A DNA stretch of 64,000 nt from Chitinophaga eiseniae (GCF_012641265.1 NZ_JABAHZ010000009.1:124001-188000), one strand, 5' to 3'; shown: positions 17,821-28,233, counted from the first letter of the stretch. The notes: generated from the letters alone by a model not told the origin. Numbers and translations are program-made.

Positions 17821-20800
17821 GGCAGGCAAACTTCTGCCGCATGGGGCAAAAAATTTCCACGATTATCTGCAAAAACGGTACTGATCATGAAATTAACGGT
17901 GCTTTTGATGACCATCACCCTGCTACAGGTTCATGCAGCAGGGTATGCACAAACAGTTACCCTATCGCAACGGAACGCGTCCCTGGATAAAATTTTCCAG
18001 GAGATCCGGAAGCAAACCGGATACAGTTTCCTGTATACTGATGAACAACTATTGCAGGGAAGAAAAGTAAGTCTCCAGCTAAAAAACGTTCCCCTGGAAC
18101 AAGCACTGAATACCTGCTTTCAGGATCAACCGCTCACCTGGTCTATTTCCGATAAGGTGATCATCGTAAAACGAAAACCGGCACCGGAAGAAACAGTGCC
18201 TGCGCCTGAAAAAGAAGTAAAGGGAAAAGTGACCAACGAAAAAGGAGAACCGCTTCCCGGCGCCACCATCCAGGTGAAAGGCACCAGCAAGGGCGTGGTG
18301 ACCAATGAAAAAGGCGAATACACCATCGCGGTACCCAACGATAACGCCATCTTGGTCATCTCCTCTCTCGGTTATAACAAGATAGAAATGCCGGTAGGTA
18401 GCAGGAATGAATTACCCGTTATACTGCGCCCCACCGCTTCGAATATCAACGAACTGGTGGTAGTGGGATATGGCGAACAACGGAAAGGTAGCCTCAGCAG
18501 CTCCATTACATCTGTCTCTTCCAAAGATTTCCAGGATGCGCCGGTTAACCGGCTCGACCAGGTGCTGCAGGGACGTACGGCTGGCGTACAGGTAACTAAT
18601 TCTGCCGGTTCTCCCGGAGGCGCCGTGCGTATACGTATCCGCGGTTCCAACTCAATCAATGGCGGCAATGATCCTATCTATGTAGTGGATGGCTTTGTAG
18701 GCGCCGACTTCTTTGCTATTAACCCGGATGATATCGAGTCGATACAGGTACTGAAAGACGCCGCCGCCACTGCTATTTACGGTAGTAGGGGCTCCAATGG
18801 CGTGATCCTCGTCACTACCAAAAAAGGTAATAAAGGCGGATTGAACGTCAACTTCACCACCCGTTTGTCATCGTCTACCATATTGAAAAAACTGGATCTG
18901 CTCAATGCGGCCGATTTCGCAGAAACCGCTAACGCCCACGCTGTAGCTGTTGGAACTACCCCCAGGTTTACAGATGCTCAGATAGCGGAATTCCGTGCCA
19001 AAGGCGGCACCAACTGGCAGGATGAAATTTTCCGGGCAGCACCCACCCAGGAATATTTATTAAATCTCTCCGGTGGAAGCGATAAATCTACCTACTTCAT
19101 TTCCGGCAATTACCTGAACCAGGATGGGGTGATTAATAACTCTTCCTATAAACGTTATACGGTACGTTCCAATATCAATTCCAAACTATCCGACCGGGTA
19201 TCTACTTTCCTGAATATCACCGGCTCATATAGCACCGCACAAAATGTAGACATCCCTGCCGATGGGCCCAGCAGTCCCCTGGCACAGGCGATCGTATGGG
19301 CGCCCACTACGCCGGTGCGCAATGCCGATGGCAGCTACGTTATCAGCGATCCGGTGGGGTCTTTATCCTATAACCCGGTAGCGCTGACCGAAAACCGGCT
19401 GGCAGTAAAAGATCGCATGCTCGCCAATATGATAGGAGGCTTCAAAGTCAATATCATTCCCGGGCTCACGTTCAACCTGCAATACGGCGCTAACTACCTG
19501 CAAACCGATGACAAGAGCTTCGCCGGAAAAATCACGAACAACAATGTCTCCTCTTCCAGTATACGTTCCACCAAAGACATCGTGTTACAGAATACCAACA
19601 CGCTGAACTACCGGAAAACATTCAACCAGGTACATAACATCGATATCACAGCGGTAATGGAATACCAGCAGGGCACTACCAATTATTCTGCTGCCGGCGC
19701 GTCCAATCTTACCTACGAAAACTTCCAGTGGTATAACCTGGCGCTGGGCACTCCCGGTAGCCCCTCTTCGGGTTATTCAAAGTGGGCGATATTTTCCCTG
19801 GTAGGACGTGCTAACTACAGCTACCGCGATAAATATCTCGTATCGGCCGCTATCCGTCGCGATGGCGCTTCCAAATTCCAGGGCAATAATAAATACGGCC
19901 ACTTTCCTTCCGTTTCCGCCGGATGGGTGGTGAGTAACGAACCCTTTATGCAGGACCAGCATGCTTTCAGTAACCTGAAAATACGCGGTAGCTGGGGACT
20001 TACCGGCAACCAGGCCGTTAGCCCCTATAGTACCCTTTCATCCTATTCCAATATAGCCGCCTCATTTACCAACAACAGTCACCTGGTGGGATTGATGATG
20101 GGCAACATCGGCAATCCTGACCTGAAATGGGAAACCACCGAACAGCAAGATGTGGGAATAGACATCGGGTTATTAAAAGGCCGTGTAAACGTTACCGCAG
20201 ATTACTTTGTAAAGAAAACCCGCGACCTGCTGCTGGTGGAAACCTTACCCATGTACCTCGGGGGTAACCCCATTACCAGGAACGTCGGATCTGTACAGAA
20301 TAAGGGCTGGGAATTTTCTATCGACGGCGATGTAATCAGCCACAGCGCCGTAACCTGGAACACTGGATTCAACGTGTCTTTCATCCGCAATGAAGTACTT
20401 TCCCTCGGTGAAGGAAAAACCCGCATCTTCGATCCAAACAACCGCAGGATAGGCGGTGGCATGTCGCCGCAATCAGAATTTGTGGTAATGCCAGGGCAGT
20501 CACTGGGCGCTATCTGGGGCCTCACCTATCTCGGTACCTGGAAGCCCGGCGATGCCAAAGCCAGCCAGTATGGCGCCAAAGCCGGCGATTCCCGCTACCT
20601 CGACCTCGACAACAACGGGACCATTGATGCCAACGATTATCACGTGATCGGTACCGGTATTCCCAAAACATCTATTGGCTGGAACAATACCGTTACCTAT
20701 AAGAGATTTACGCTGAACTTACTGTTCCAGGGGCTCTTTGGATTTGACCGCCTGAACTACAACAGTGCCGCAGCCATGTACTATGGCGGCGATGCACGGG

Positions 20801-21156
20801 AAGCCACCCTGGCAGCCATCAAAGACCGCTACATTCCCGGTGTGAATGAAACATCGGACATACCGGCGTTCAGCACCACCAACCGCAACTTCACACAAAG
20901 CAGCCGTTTCCTGGAAAAAGGGGATTTCCTGCGCCTGAAGAATGTGAGCCTCGCTTATACTCTTCCTAAAGCAGCACTGAAAAATACCCTCGGCGTTAAG
21001 GTGTTTGTCAGCGCTACCAACCTGCTGACCATCACCAACTACAGCGGCCTCGATCCGGAAAGCAATTCATCTGCCGGCGACATCAGGCAGGGTATTGACT
21101 ATGGTACTTATCCGAATGTAAAAACCATTACCGGTGGGGTAACACTCAGCTTTTAA
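17797..21156 (+). CDS. SusC/RagA-family TonB-dependent transporter (PUL1, predicted beta-glucan)
   Basis: About 1119 residues from ATG 17797; an upstream GTG at 17758 would add 13 residues. I prefer the ATG because the PUL3 SusC start has the same CAAATNTATG context. A signal anchor (LTVLLMTITLLQVHAAGYAQ) precedes an STN secretin/TonB N-terminal domain (about 50-105), a carboxypeptidase-like beta-sandwich (about 140-215), the SusC signature NELVVVGYGEQRKGSLSSS, a plug with PIYVVDGF, and a 22-strand-type barrel. It sits in the outer membrane and imports oligosaccharides with the SusD lid protein encoded 12 nt downstream. The STN domain fits signalling through FecR. The GH16 enzyme downstream suggests beta-1,3-glucan oligomers as cargo. 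Confidence 0.95.
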   Translation: MQLMLFSQGRQTSAAWGKKFPRLSAKTVLIMKLTVLLMTITLLQVHAAGYAQTVTLSQRNASLDKIFQEIRKQTGYSFLYTDEQLLQGRKVSLQLKNVPLEQALNTCFQDQPLTWSISDKVIIVKRKPAPEETVPAPEKEVKGKVTNEKGEPLPGATIQVKGTSKGVVTNEKGEYTIAVPNDNAILVISSLGYNKIEMPVGSRNELPVILRPTASNINELVVVGYGEQRKGSLSSSITSVSSKDFQDAPVNRLDQVLQGRTAGVQVTNSAGSPGGAVRIRIRGSNSINGGNDPIYVVDGFVGADFFAINPDDIESIQVLKDAAATAIYGSRGSNGVILVTTKKGNKGGLNVNFTTRLSSSTILKKLDLLNAADFAETANAHAVAVGTTPRFTDAQIAEFRAKGGTNWQDEIFRAAPTQEYLLNLSGGSDKSTYFISGNYLNQDGVINNSSYKRYTVRSNINSKLSDRVSTFLNITGSYSTAQNVDIPADGPSSPLAQAIVWAPTTPVRNADGSYVISDPVGSLSYNPVALTENRLAVKDRMLANMIGGFKVNIIPGLTFNLQYGANYLQTDDKSFAGKITNNNVSSSSIRSTKDIVLQNTNTLNYRKTFNQVHNIDITAVMEYQQGTTNYSAAGASNLTYENFQWYNLALGTPGSPSSGYSKWAIFSLVGRANYSYRDKYLVSAAIRRDGASKFQGNNKYGHFPSVSAGWVVSNEPFMQDQHAFSNLKIRGSWGLTGNQAVSPYSTLSSYSNIAASFTNNSHLVGLMMGNIGNPDLKWETTEQQDVGIDIGLLKGRVNVTADYFVKKTRDLLLVETLPMYLGGNPITRNVGSVQNKGWEFSIDGDVISHSAVTWNTGFNVSFIRNEVLSLGEGKTRIFDPNNRRIGGGMSPQSEFVVMPGQSLGAIWGLTYLGTWKPGDAKASQYGAKAGDSRYLDLDNNGTIDANDYHVIGTGIPKTSIGWNNTVTYKRFTLNLLFQGLFGFDRLNYNSAAAMYYGGDAREATLAAIKDRYIPGVNETSDIPAFSTTNRNFTQSSRFLEKGDFLRLKNVSLAYTLPKAALKNTLGVKVFVSATNLLTITNYSGLDPESNSSAGDIRQGIDYGTYPNVKTITGGVTLSF

Positions 21157-21168
21157 AAAATAACGGTC

Positions 21169-22638
21169 ATGACTAAACGATATAACATGAAACATACGAT
21201 ATACCTGGTACTCTGCCTTCTGCTGGCGGCAGGGTGCAGCAAACAGCTTAATGAAGAGCCCCGTGGACTGGTAGCCGGCAAGGACGCCCTCAGCAGCCAG
21301 GCCGGCCTGGAAACTGTGTTGTCCGGCGCCTACGGCAGCCTGCTGGTGCCATGGACCAGTGGCTTTACCTCCGTGACACAAATAGCCATGACGATGGGCG
21401 GCGATGACCTCACCACCCATGCAGGCTCCAACAAGGAAGAATTCAGGGAATTCGACCGCTTCAACGTTTCCTCCCTGAATGGCCGGATGCCCCCCATCTG
21501 GCTGGGATGTTATAAAACCATACAATCTACCACCAATATCATCAACAACTATACGGCTGTACAGGGAGGTAATCCCGACAGCATCCGCGCTATGGTGGGC
21601 GAAGCCAGCTACCTGCGGGGACTCTGCTACTACTGGCTCACCAGGTTGTGGGGAGAAGTACCGATCATCCCTTCTGAAGTATATTCACCCGATTATCTCA
21701 CGCTGAAAAAGAGTAAACCTGCCGAAGTATACGCCCTGATAGAAACAGACCTGAAGAGAGCGGAAGAGTGGATACCCAATGCCCGCCGCAGCTCTGGCCG
21801 CCCAAATAAAGGTGCCGCCAAAGCCCTGCTGGCAGATGTTTATCTCACAGAAGCCGGATGGCCGCTGAAAAATCAGTCCAAATACGCACTGGCAGCCGCT
21901 AAAGCCAAAGAAGTGATTGACAATAAAACGCTGTATGGATTTGATCTGTACCAGGGCGATTACCTGAAAATATTCGCCGGCGGTACAGTGGAAGATGTAT
22001 TTACGCTCTTCACCCGCGGACAGTGGATCACCTACAACTCTTTCTATGGCTTGTCTACCATGCCGGAAGATGAAGGTGGCTGGAGTGACTTCTTCCCCGA
22101 ACTCAACTTCTTTAACAGCTTTCCCCCAGGCGCCAGGAAAGACGCTACTTTCAGTACACAATTTACGCTGAGCGATGGTAAAACCATTTCCTGGCAACAA
22201 ACCACCACCAAGCATCCTTACTATAAAAAATTCACCATCCAGTCGGACGCGCGCAACGTGTATATGTCGGCCAACCCTGTTATTATGATGCGGTATGCAC
22301 ATGTACTGCTGATTTATGCAGAAGCACAGGCACGGGCTACCGGCACGCCTAACAGCGACGCCTATACGGCCATTAACGCCGTGCGTCAGCGCGCAGGACT
22401 GACCAACCTGCCGGATGGTTTATCCGGTGCTGACTTCGCCACCGCGGTAGTCAATGAACGCGCCTGGGAATTTGCCGGTGAATGGAACCGCTGGTTCGAC
22501 CTGGTAAGACTGGAGGAGGTAGAAGCAGCTAATGCCAATAAAAATCCGGGAGATCTGCAACCTTCCGGTACTATCACCAAAGCGAATTACTGGATGCCCA
22601 TACCTGGTGCAGATGCCGTAATAAACCCGAATTTATGA
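21169..22638 (+). CDS. SusD/RagB-family surface glycan-binding lipoprotein (PUL1)
   Basis: 489 residues from 21169; a second ATG at 21187 also keeps the whole lipoprotein signal (LLLAAGC, lipidated Cys about residue 25). SusD proteins are outer-membrane, TPR-like alpha-helical lipoproteins forming a lid on SusC. Seen: the early SusD block (LNEEPRG), the RGLCYYWLTRLWGEVPI block, and the C-terminal RND/SusD block (NERAWEFAGEWNRWFDLVRL). It starts 12 nt after the SusC stop. Binding specificity cannot be read from sequence; beta-glucan is inferred from the GH16 gene. Confidence 0.94.
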   Translation: MTKRYNMKHTIYLVLCLLLAAGCSKQLNEEPRGLVAGKDALSSQAGLETVLSGAYGSLLVPWTSGFTSVTQIAMTMGGDDLTTHAGSNKEEFREFDRFNVSSLNGRMPPIWLGCYKTIQSTTNIINNYTAVQGGNPDSIRAMVGEASYLRGLCYYWLTRLWGEVPIIPSEVYSPDYLTLKKSKPAEVYALIETDLKRAEEWIPNARRSSGRPNKGAAKALLADVYLTEAGWPLKNQSKYALAAAKAKEVIDNKTLYGFDLYQGDYLKIFAGGTVEDVFTLFTRGQWITYNSFYGLSTMPEDEGGWSDFFPELNFFNSFPPGARKDATFSTQFTLSDGKTISWQQTTTKHPYYKKFTIQSDARNVYMSANPVIMMRYAHVLLIYAEAQARATGTPNSDAYTAINAVRQRAGLTNLPDGLSGADFATAVVNERAWEFAGEWNRWFDLVRLEEVEAANANKNPGDLQPSGTITKANYWMPIPGADAVINPNL

Positions 22639-22706
22639 CCCTTTCGATGAGTAAATGATCCTATGTAAGTAATCTTTAAAACCACGTAAACAAAACCCGA
22701 AAACCC

Positions 22707-22737
22707 GGATCAGTCCTGCATAAAGCAGGGCTGATCC
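22707..22737 (+). other. Hairpin between susD and the GH16 gene
   Basis: Arms 22707-22719 and 22725-22737 form a 13-bp stem with one G-T pair and an ATAAA loop, 22 nt before the GH16 start. No U tract follows, so it is more likely an RNA-processing, stability or partial-attenuation element than a full terminator. Confidence 0.55.
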
Positions 22738-22758
22738 ACTCACCAAAAATGAAGCGTT

Positions 22759-25700
22759 ATGAGAAAGATGTCTACACTCTTGCTGGTGTTGAGCATGCTG
22801 CTATGCAGCCGCCTCCACGCCCAATACCTTCTGTTGGATGATATGGAAGGTCATGGTCCCTGCTCCGGCAAATGGACCTACTATGCCGGGAATACCACTA
22901 CCGGGAAAGTGCAATTTGGAGTGCCCAATCCCAATCCGTCCGGGCTCAATACCAGCCCGCTGGTCGCTAAATTTATCAAAGACACCAGCTGCTTTGAGTA
23001 CATGAGCACGTCCGTTTCCCTGAAAGATTCCTTCAATCTTTCTTCCAACAGCACATTCAAAATGCTGGTGTATAGCAACGTACAGGAAGATATCATGTTT
23101 AAACTGCAGCCTGGCACCAATTACAGCAAAGCGGTGTACTTTACTTACAGGCCCTCCCGCGTAAACCAGTGGGAAGAAGCCACCTTCAACTTTCAAAGTG
23201 TAAAGAACAGGACCGACTTTAATACCATCGCCATACAGTTTATCGATGGTAAGAAAGCCAATGGCATCCTGTATTTCGACCTGGTACAAGCGCCCAATCC
23301 TACTAATATCGTCTTAAAAGATACCACTATCAGGATGGGAAATGAAAATGGCGCCGTGCTCACCGCAAAAGTAAATGGAGGCGTATTCAATTCCAACCTC
23401 CATACCAGCAGCTGGGTTGCCTCCAACCTGCCGGCAGGTGTTACGATCGGCAACGTACAACGGCTCAACGATACCATTGCCCTGGTTACGCTCAGCGGCA
23501 ACTCCCCCGCCAACTATTCCCGCACTGCACTCAAACTCACCGTGGCCGGCGCAGAACTGGACAGCGCCAACGTGGCCTCCTATACGGTAAAAGGCAACGT
23601 GGTATTTGAAGGTAACCCCAACTGGACCCTGGTATTTGCCGATGAATTCAATACCAACGGCATCCCCGATGCCAGCAAATGGAAAATAGATCCCCATCCC
23701 AAAGGCTGGATCAATGGAGAGCAGGAAGTATATACAGATAGCACACACGATAATGCCCGTGTCAGAAACGGTAACCTGGTGATCACCGGGAAGAAAGACT
23801 TCCCCAACGGCAACACCACCGAGCCCTGGTCATCCGGGATGTTGATTACACAGGGTAAATTTGATTTCCTGTATGGCCGGGTAGACGTAAGAGCAAAGCT
23901 CCCCCGCGCCCGCGGCTCCTGGCCTGCCATCTGGCTCATGCCTACCTCCAGCGCCTACGGCGGATGGCCCAAAAGCGGAGAACTCGATATCATGGAACAT
24001 GTGGGTAATAACTTCGGCACTGTATTATCCACCGTACATACCCAAAACCATAACTGGACCAATGGCGGCGGCATTTCCAACAGCAAGAAACTAATGGATG
24101 TTGACACCGCTTATCACGTGTACAGCATGGAATGGGCGCCGGATACCCTCCGGTTTATATATGATTCTACTGTGATCCTCACCTACCCCAATCCACATAC
24201 CGACTGGAAAGACTGGCCCTTCGACCAGAAATTCTACCTGATCCTGAACGTCGCTATCGGCGGCGGTATGGGAGGAAATATTGTAGAAGCCGACTGGCCA
24301 GACAGTATGCAGGTAGACTATGCGCGCATCTACCAAAAAGGGCTGGGTACACCGGTGCTGGACACCATTAAGGTAACGCCTGCGGACCTTTCTTTTCTCG
24401 CTGGCAAACAACAACAATATACGGCCAAAGCATTTGACCAGAACGGGTATCCCATGGCCATTACACCGGTATGGAGCATTACCGGCGCAGGCAATACCAT
24501 TACTGCCAGCGGACTGGCAACCCTGAACAGCTCCGGCAAAGTAAGCGCTACCGCCACCGTAGATACCACTACGAAAACAGGCAACACCAACGTAAACGTG
24601 CGGGCTACCAATTACAGGAACCTGCCCGTAAAAATACAGGCAGAAAGTTTTGATAACAGCAATGCCTGTTGCACCGAAACCACTTCCGACATCGGCGGAG
24701 GCCTGGACGTAAGCTATATCGGCGCCAATACCTGGTTTGAATATGATCTCAACGTACCCCGGGCAGATACTTACCGCCTGCAGTTCCGCGTAGCAGTAAG
24801 CTCCCTCGCCAGCCTGAAAATACAGCTGGATACCGTTACCCTGCAAACCGTGAGCCTGCCCGTTAGCGGCGGTTGGCAAAAATGGATAACAGTTACGTCA
24901 GCGCCTATACGATTGGAACAGGGTCAGCAAACCATCAAAATTGTATCCAACAAAGACGGCTGGAACTTCAACTGGTTAAGCGTTTTCCGCGCCGATTCCA
25001 TTGGCTTGTCGCGCGTTACCATCAAGCCCGACAGCGTTACACTGAATACCGGTCAAACGCAACAATTCACCGCCACCGGCTATGGACAAGACAGCAGCCA
25101 GTTTGCTATCACACCAGCATGGTCAGTATCTGGCGGCGGCAGCATCAATGCCAGTGGTCTCTTTACCGCCGGCACTACCGGTAACTACCTGGTGCAGGCT
25201 ACGGCAGCCGGCATAACAGATACGGCCATCGTGCATGTGATTACACCGCCTGCACTTACCCGTATTGTACTTACCCCCGATACGGTGACCGTGCCTCTAG
25301 GCGCTGCACAGCAGTTCATCGCCAAAGGCTATGACCAGCGCGACAGCCTGTTTGCCTTCAAACCAATATGGACTACCAGCGACCCGGCAAATACCATCGA
25401 CACTACCGGTGTATTTACAGCAGGCAACGCGGTAGGTACCTATAGCGTAACCGTCAGCTCCGGCGCTATATCTGCTGCTGCAGTGGTGGCAACAGGTTAT
25501 ACCTGCACTGTAAATGATAAATATGAAGCAGAAAGCGCGTCCAACCGGGCAACTGGTCCTATCCTGGAAACCTGTACTGATGTGGGAGGCGGACAGGATT
25601 TTACCAACCTGCATGTAAACGACTGGTGGGCGTACAACACCCTGAATGTTCCCGTAAAAGGTAAATATACCATCAGCATCCGCGTATCGTCTACCGCCGC

Positions 25701-26181
25701 TGCCAGCGTATGGATAGGACATAGCGGGTTCAATTTCGGTACCATCAGCATTCCGTCCACCGGCGGTACCTGGCGCACCATTAAAGCAACAATAACACTG
25801 CCTGCCCTTAGCTATACCGGCATCCATGTGCAGTCGGGCGCCTTTAAATTCAACTGGTTCAGCATCGACAACTGCGCAGTAGATACTTCTACCGCCCGCA
25901 TGGCTTATGTTAAGCCGGATGTAGTGGCAGAAAGCGCTACACCGACCCAACTGCTGCCCTACCCTAATCCCACAAACGGGCAGTTAACGATCAACCTGAA
26001 TGGCGCTACTTACCGGATGCTTACACTGATGGATATACGTGGTAACATATTACGCCAATGGATCATTTCGAAAGGAGAAAGACAACTCAACAAAAATATC
26101 AGCACGCTGCCAAGTGGCACTTATATTCTGAAGCTCGAAGGAGAGAATAAAACCAAGACTTTCCGGGTAGTTAAAATTTGA
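22759..26181 (+). CDS. Secreted GH16 endo-beta-1,3-glucanase with two CBM6 modules and T9SS tail
   Basis: 1140 residues. Signal peptide (LLLVLSMLLCSRLHAQ), then an N-terminal beta-sandwich (about 20-190) and a short linker domain. The GH16 domain (about 290-530) has the catalytic motif E408-L-D410-I-M-E413, where E408 is the expected nucleophile and E413 the acid/base; this form with an extra Met is usual for laminarinase-type GH16. Then an Ig-like BIG2 domain, CBM6 (about 627-745), two more BIG2-like domains (about 750-915), a second CBM6 (about 920-1043), and a C-terminal type IX sorting domain (about 1065-1140, starting LPYPNPTNGQLTI). The likely substrate is laminarin or fungal beta-1,3-glucan at the cell surface. 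It is the last gene of PUL1 and has its own terminator. Confidence 0.93.
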   Translation: MRKMSTLLLVLSMLLCSRLHAQYLLLDDMEGHGPCSGKWTYYAGNTTTGKVQFGVPNPNPSGLNTSPLVAKFIKDTSCFEYMSTSVSLKDSFNLSSNSTFKMLVYSNVQEDIMFKLQPGTNYSKAVYFTYRPSRVNQWEEATFNFQSVKNRTDFNTIAIQFIDGKKANGILYFDLVQAPNPTNIVLKDTTIRMGNENGAVLTAKVNGGVFNSNLHTSSWVASNLPAGVTIGNVQRLNDTIALVTLSGNSPANYSRTALKLTVAGAELDSANVASYTVKGNVVFEGNPNWTLVFADEFNTNGIPDASKWKIDPHPKGWINGEQEVYTDSTHDNARVRNGNLVITGKKDFPNGNTTEPWSSGMLITQGKFDFLYGRVDVRAKLPRARGSWPAIWLMPTSSAYGGWPKSGELDIMEHVGNNFGTVLSTVHTQNHNWTNGGGISNSKKLMDVDTAYHVYSMEWAPDTLRFIYDSTVILTYPNPHTDWKDWPFDQKFYLILNVAIGGGMGGNIVEADWPDSMQVDYARIYQKGLGTPVLDTIKVTPADLSFLAGKQQQYTAKAFDQNGYPMAITPVWSITGAGNTITASGLATLNSSGKVSATATVDTTTKTGNTNVNVRATNYRNLPVKIQAESFDNSNACCTETTSDIGGGLDVSYIGANTWFEYDLNVPRADTYRLQFRVAVSSLASLKIQLDTVTLQTVSLPVSGGWQKWITVTSAPIRLEQGQQTIKIVSNKDGWNFNWLSVFRADSIGLSRVTIKPDSVTLNTGQTQQFTATGYGQDSSQFAITPAWSVSGGGSINASGLFTAGTTGNYLVQATAAGITDTAIVHVITPPALTRIVLTPDTVTVPLGAAQQFIAKGYDQRDSLFAFKPIWTTSDPANTIDTTGVFTAGNAVGTYSVTVSSGAISAAAVVATGYTCTVNDKYEAESASNRATGPILETCTDVGGGQDFTNLHVNDWWAYNTLNVPVKGKYTISIRVSSTAAASVWIGHSGFNFGTISIPSTGGTWRTIKATITLPALSYTGIHVQSGAFKFNWFSIDNCAVDTSTARMAYVKPDVVAESATPTQLLPYPNPTNGQLTINLNGATYRMLTLMDIRGNILRQWIISKGERQLNKNISTLPSGTYILKLEGENKTKTFRVVKI

Positions 26182-26210
26182 TGATCGCACACGCCATTGT
26201 GCTTTATGTG

Positions 26211-26243
26211 AAGCTGGTCTGAATAGACCAGCTTTACTTTTTT
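26211..26243 (+). terminator. Rho-independent terminator of PUL1
   Basis: Arms 26211-26220 and 26225-26234 form a perfect 10-bp stem with a GAAT loop, followed by TAC and six T. It lies 30 nt after the GH16 stop. Confidence 0.9.
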
Positions 26244-26275
26244 CGTATATTTAGGAGACATAATATTTTTCCAAC

Positions 26276-26653
26276 ATGCCACATTTTGTCATCGAATGCT
26301 CTAACAACGTGCTGGAACAGCAATCCCCCGAACTGATCATGGATACGGTGTACCAGGCCGCGGAGTCTACCGGGTTGTTTGCCGAAAACGATATTAAAGT
26401 ACGGATCACTCCTTTTTCGCATTATAAACTGGGACATGGAAAAGACAGTTTCCTGCATATCTTCGCCAGTATTATGGGAGGCCGCACTACGGAACAGAAA
26501 TCTCAGCTGTCTACTGTTATCATACAGCAATTAGCACCGTTATTACCAGAGGTGTCGTTTCTATCTATCAATGTGGATGATTTTGATCGGGATACATACT
26601 GTAACCGGGCGTTGATTAACCCGTTGAATGTGGGGAATAACCGGCATTTTTAA
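26276..26653 (+). CDS. 5-carboxymethyl-2-hydroxymuconate isomerase-like tautomerase
   Basis: 125 residues. It matches the CHMI family of the tautomerase superfamily: the chain begins Met-Pro, so Pro1 becomes the catalytic base after Met removal, followed by FVIECSNNV and later HYKLGHGKDSFLHI and SINVDDFDRDTYCNR blocks typical of CHMI. In the homoprotocatechuate pathway it isomerises 5-carboxymethyl-2-hydroxymuconate. None of the other pathway genes is nearby, so the substrate here may be different. It stands alone after the PUL1 terminator and faces the S41 protease gene. Confidence 0.88.
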   Translation: MPHFVIECSNNVLEQQSPELIMDTVYQAAESTGLFAENDIKVRITPFSHYKLGHGKDSFLHIFASIMGGRTTEQKSQLSTVIIQQLAPLLPEVSFLSINVDDFDRDTYCNRALINPLNVGNNRHF

Positions 26654-26678
26654 ATGTGCTCAAACAAAAAGGGCACAT
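26654..26678. terminator. Weak hairpin between convergent genes
   Basis: Arms 26654-26661 and 26671-26678 pair over 8 positions (one G-T) around a 9-nt A-rich loop, between the CHMI stop and the S41 protease stop. Minus-strand reading gives TTTAAAAAT after the stem. A weak candidate. Confidence 0.3.
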
Positions 26679-26720
26679 GCAGCTTCCGCCGCATGGCCCC
26701 CACTCAACCGTTGCCACTAA

Positions 26721-28205
26721 TTAATGTTTTTCTCCCGAAATCAACTCCAGGGTATAGCTCATCTCCGGGTCCTTACTTGCCTGGATATACGAAACAAACT
26801 TATTCATGGGCACTTCTTTGTCAGGAAGAATGCCATGGCCTTTATCGGCAGTAGCGTTGAAGAAGTATAACTCCGACATAGGCACTGATAGTACGCTTTT
26901 AGTGCGGGGCAGCAGGTATTTCATAAACCACGCTGCCGTAGTAGCAGCGGCGCCACTGCCGGTCTCTTTACCGATAATCAGGCCTCTTTTATTCTGCTGT
27001 ACGAGGGCGGCAAAATAAGTGGCCGCTGATACGGTGCCGCCACCGGTAAGGACATATACTTTACCGTGGAAGGCATCTTTATCGGCCGGAAAGTTTTCGA
27101 GCAAACCATCACGCAGCCGGGCGTTGCCGATATACAAGCCGGTACTGTCTTTGTCGAAACGCTGATAGAGGAAGTTCTTCTGGGTTTGCAAATCTTCGTC
27201 CGACAAGCGTCTTCCATTTTCTGCGATGGCATATTCAGGATAAGCAATGTCGATGGTGCGGGTGCGGTAGTTGTATACATTCCGGAATGGCGCATCGGTG
27301 AGGAAGGAATACAGCAATGCGGAGATAGCCGGGTTACCGCCACCATTGGCCCGCACGTCGATGATTACCTGTTTGTATTGACGCTTGTTGATCTCCTTAA
27401 AAAATTCACTGAATTCTTTGTAAGCATCCGATTCATTGATGGCGAAAGTATTGACGGTGAGCACACCCGTTTTCGTATCATCGTAGTAGTTATTGTAGAT
27501 GTAGTAGGCACGTTGCAGCAGGTTCACCGGGAATACTCCCATCTTGCCGGCATGGAAGGCCTGTGTAGGATCAGCGAAAGGCAGTGTTACTTTTTTGGTA
27601 TCATTGCTGCCGGGTGTAATATAGCTCACCTGGAACGTTGACTGGTTGGGCGACAACAAACTGTACATCACCTGGAAGTTAGGATACAGGCGGTCCATAC
27701 CGGTGGGAATATGTCCATCGCTGTAGGCGGAGGCCGACAATGCCTGAAGTATATCTTTTACCGGCATATTATTAATGCTGGTTACTTCCGCGCCAAAAGG
27801 AACAGGGCCTCCTTTGATATTAATAAATATCTTACCTCTCTCTATAACCACCGGGTAGGGAAACAGGTGGATCAGGCTATACAGTTCCTTCGCATTATCG
27901 TTGCTCACGCCCAGGTTGGTATGTACATCACTTACGAGATAGATGGGCGAATATTGCAGGCAGGAAAGCACATCTGGCTGTCCCGCTGCTTTTTCCATCA
28001 GCGAATCCACCTTGCGCTGGAAGCTGATGGAGTCGATAAATTTATAGGGATTGGGATGTTGTTTCTTCAGTATCTCCACTGCCAGTTTAAAATCTGCAAT
28101 GAAGTCCTCCTTGGTCAGGTTAGCCAGTTTTTTTTCCTGGGCAGATACCCGCATGCTGCAAAGCGCCAGCAACGCTACGGCGCTGGAAATGATCAATCTC
28201 TTCAT
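26721..28205 (-). CDS. S41-family peptidase (C-terminal processing type), exported
   Basis: 494 residues with a signal peptide (LIISSAVALLALCSMRVSAQ). The tail-specific protease domain (about 225-430) shows the strand/turn VIDVRANGGGNPAISALL and the active-site segment GGTVSAATYFAAL with the candidate nucleophile Ser, then GLIIGKETGSGAA. A PDZ-like part may lie at about 110-200. S41 enzymes trim or degrade periplasmic or secreted proteins; the substrate here is unknown. It is the last gene of the long minus-strand run from PUL2, 28 nt after the second MutS-like gene. I could not confirm the partner Lys by eye. Confidence 0.85.
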   Translation of the reverse strand: MKRLIISSAVALLALCSMRVSAQEKKLANLTKEDFIADFKLAVEILKKQHPNPYKFIDSISFQRKVDSLMEKAAGQPDVLSCLQYSPIYLVSDVHTNLGVSNDNAKELYSLIHLFPYPVVIERGKIFINIKGGPVPFGAEVTSINNMPVKDILQALSASAYSDGHIPTGMDRLYPNFQVMYSLLSPNQSTFQVSYITPGSNDTKKVTLPFADPTQAFHAGKMGVFPVNLLQRAYYIYNNYYDDTKTGVLTVNTFAINESDAYKEFSEFFKEINKRQYKQVIIDVRANGGGNPAISALLYSFLTDAPFRNVYNYRTRTIDIAYPEYAIAENGRRLSDEDLQTQKNFLYQRFDKDSTGLYIGNARLRDGLLENFPADKDAFHGKVYVLTGGGTVSAATYFAALVQQNKRGLIIGKETGSGAAATTAAWFMKYLLPRTKSVLSVPMSELYFFNATADKGHGILPDKEVPMNKFVSYIQASKDPEMSYTLELISGEKH

Positions 28206-28233
28206 GTAATTTGTTTTGAAATGTATGAAAACG

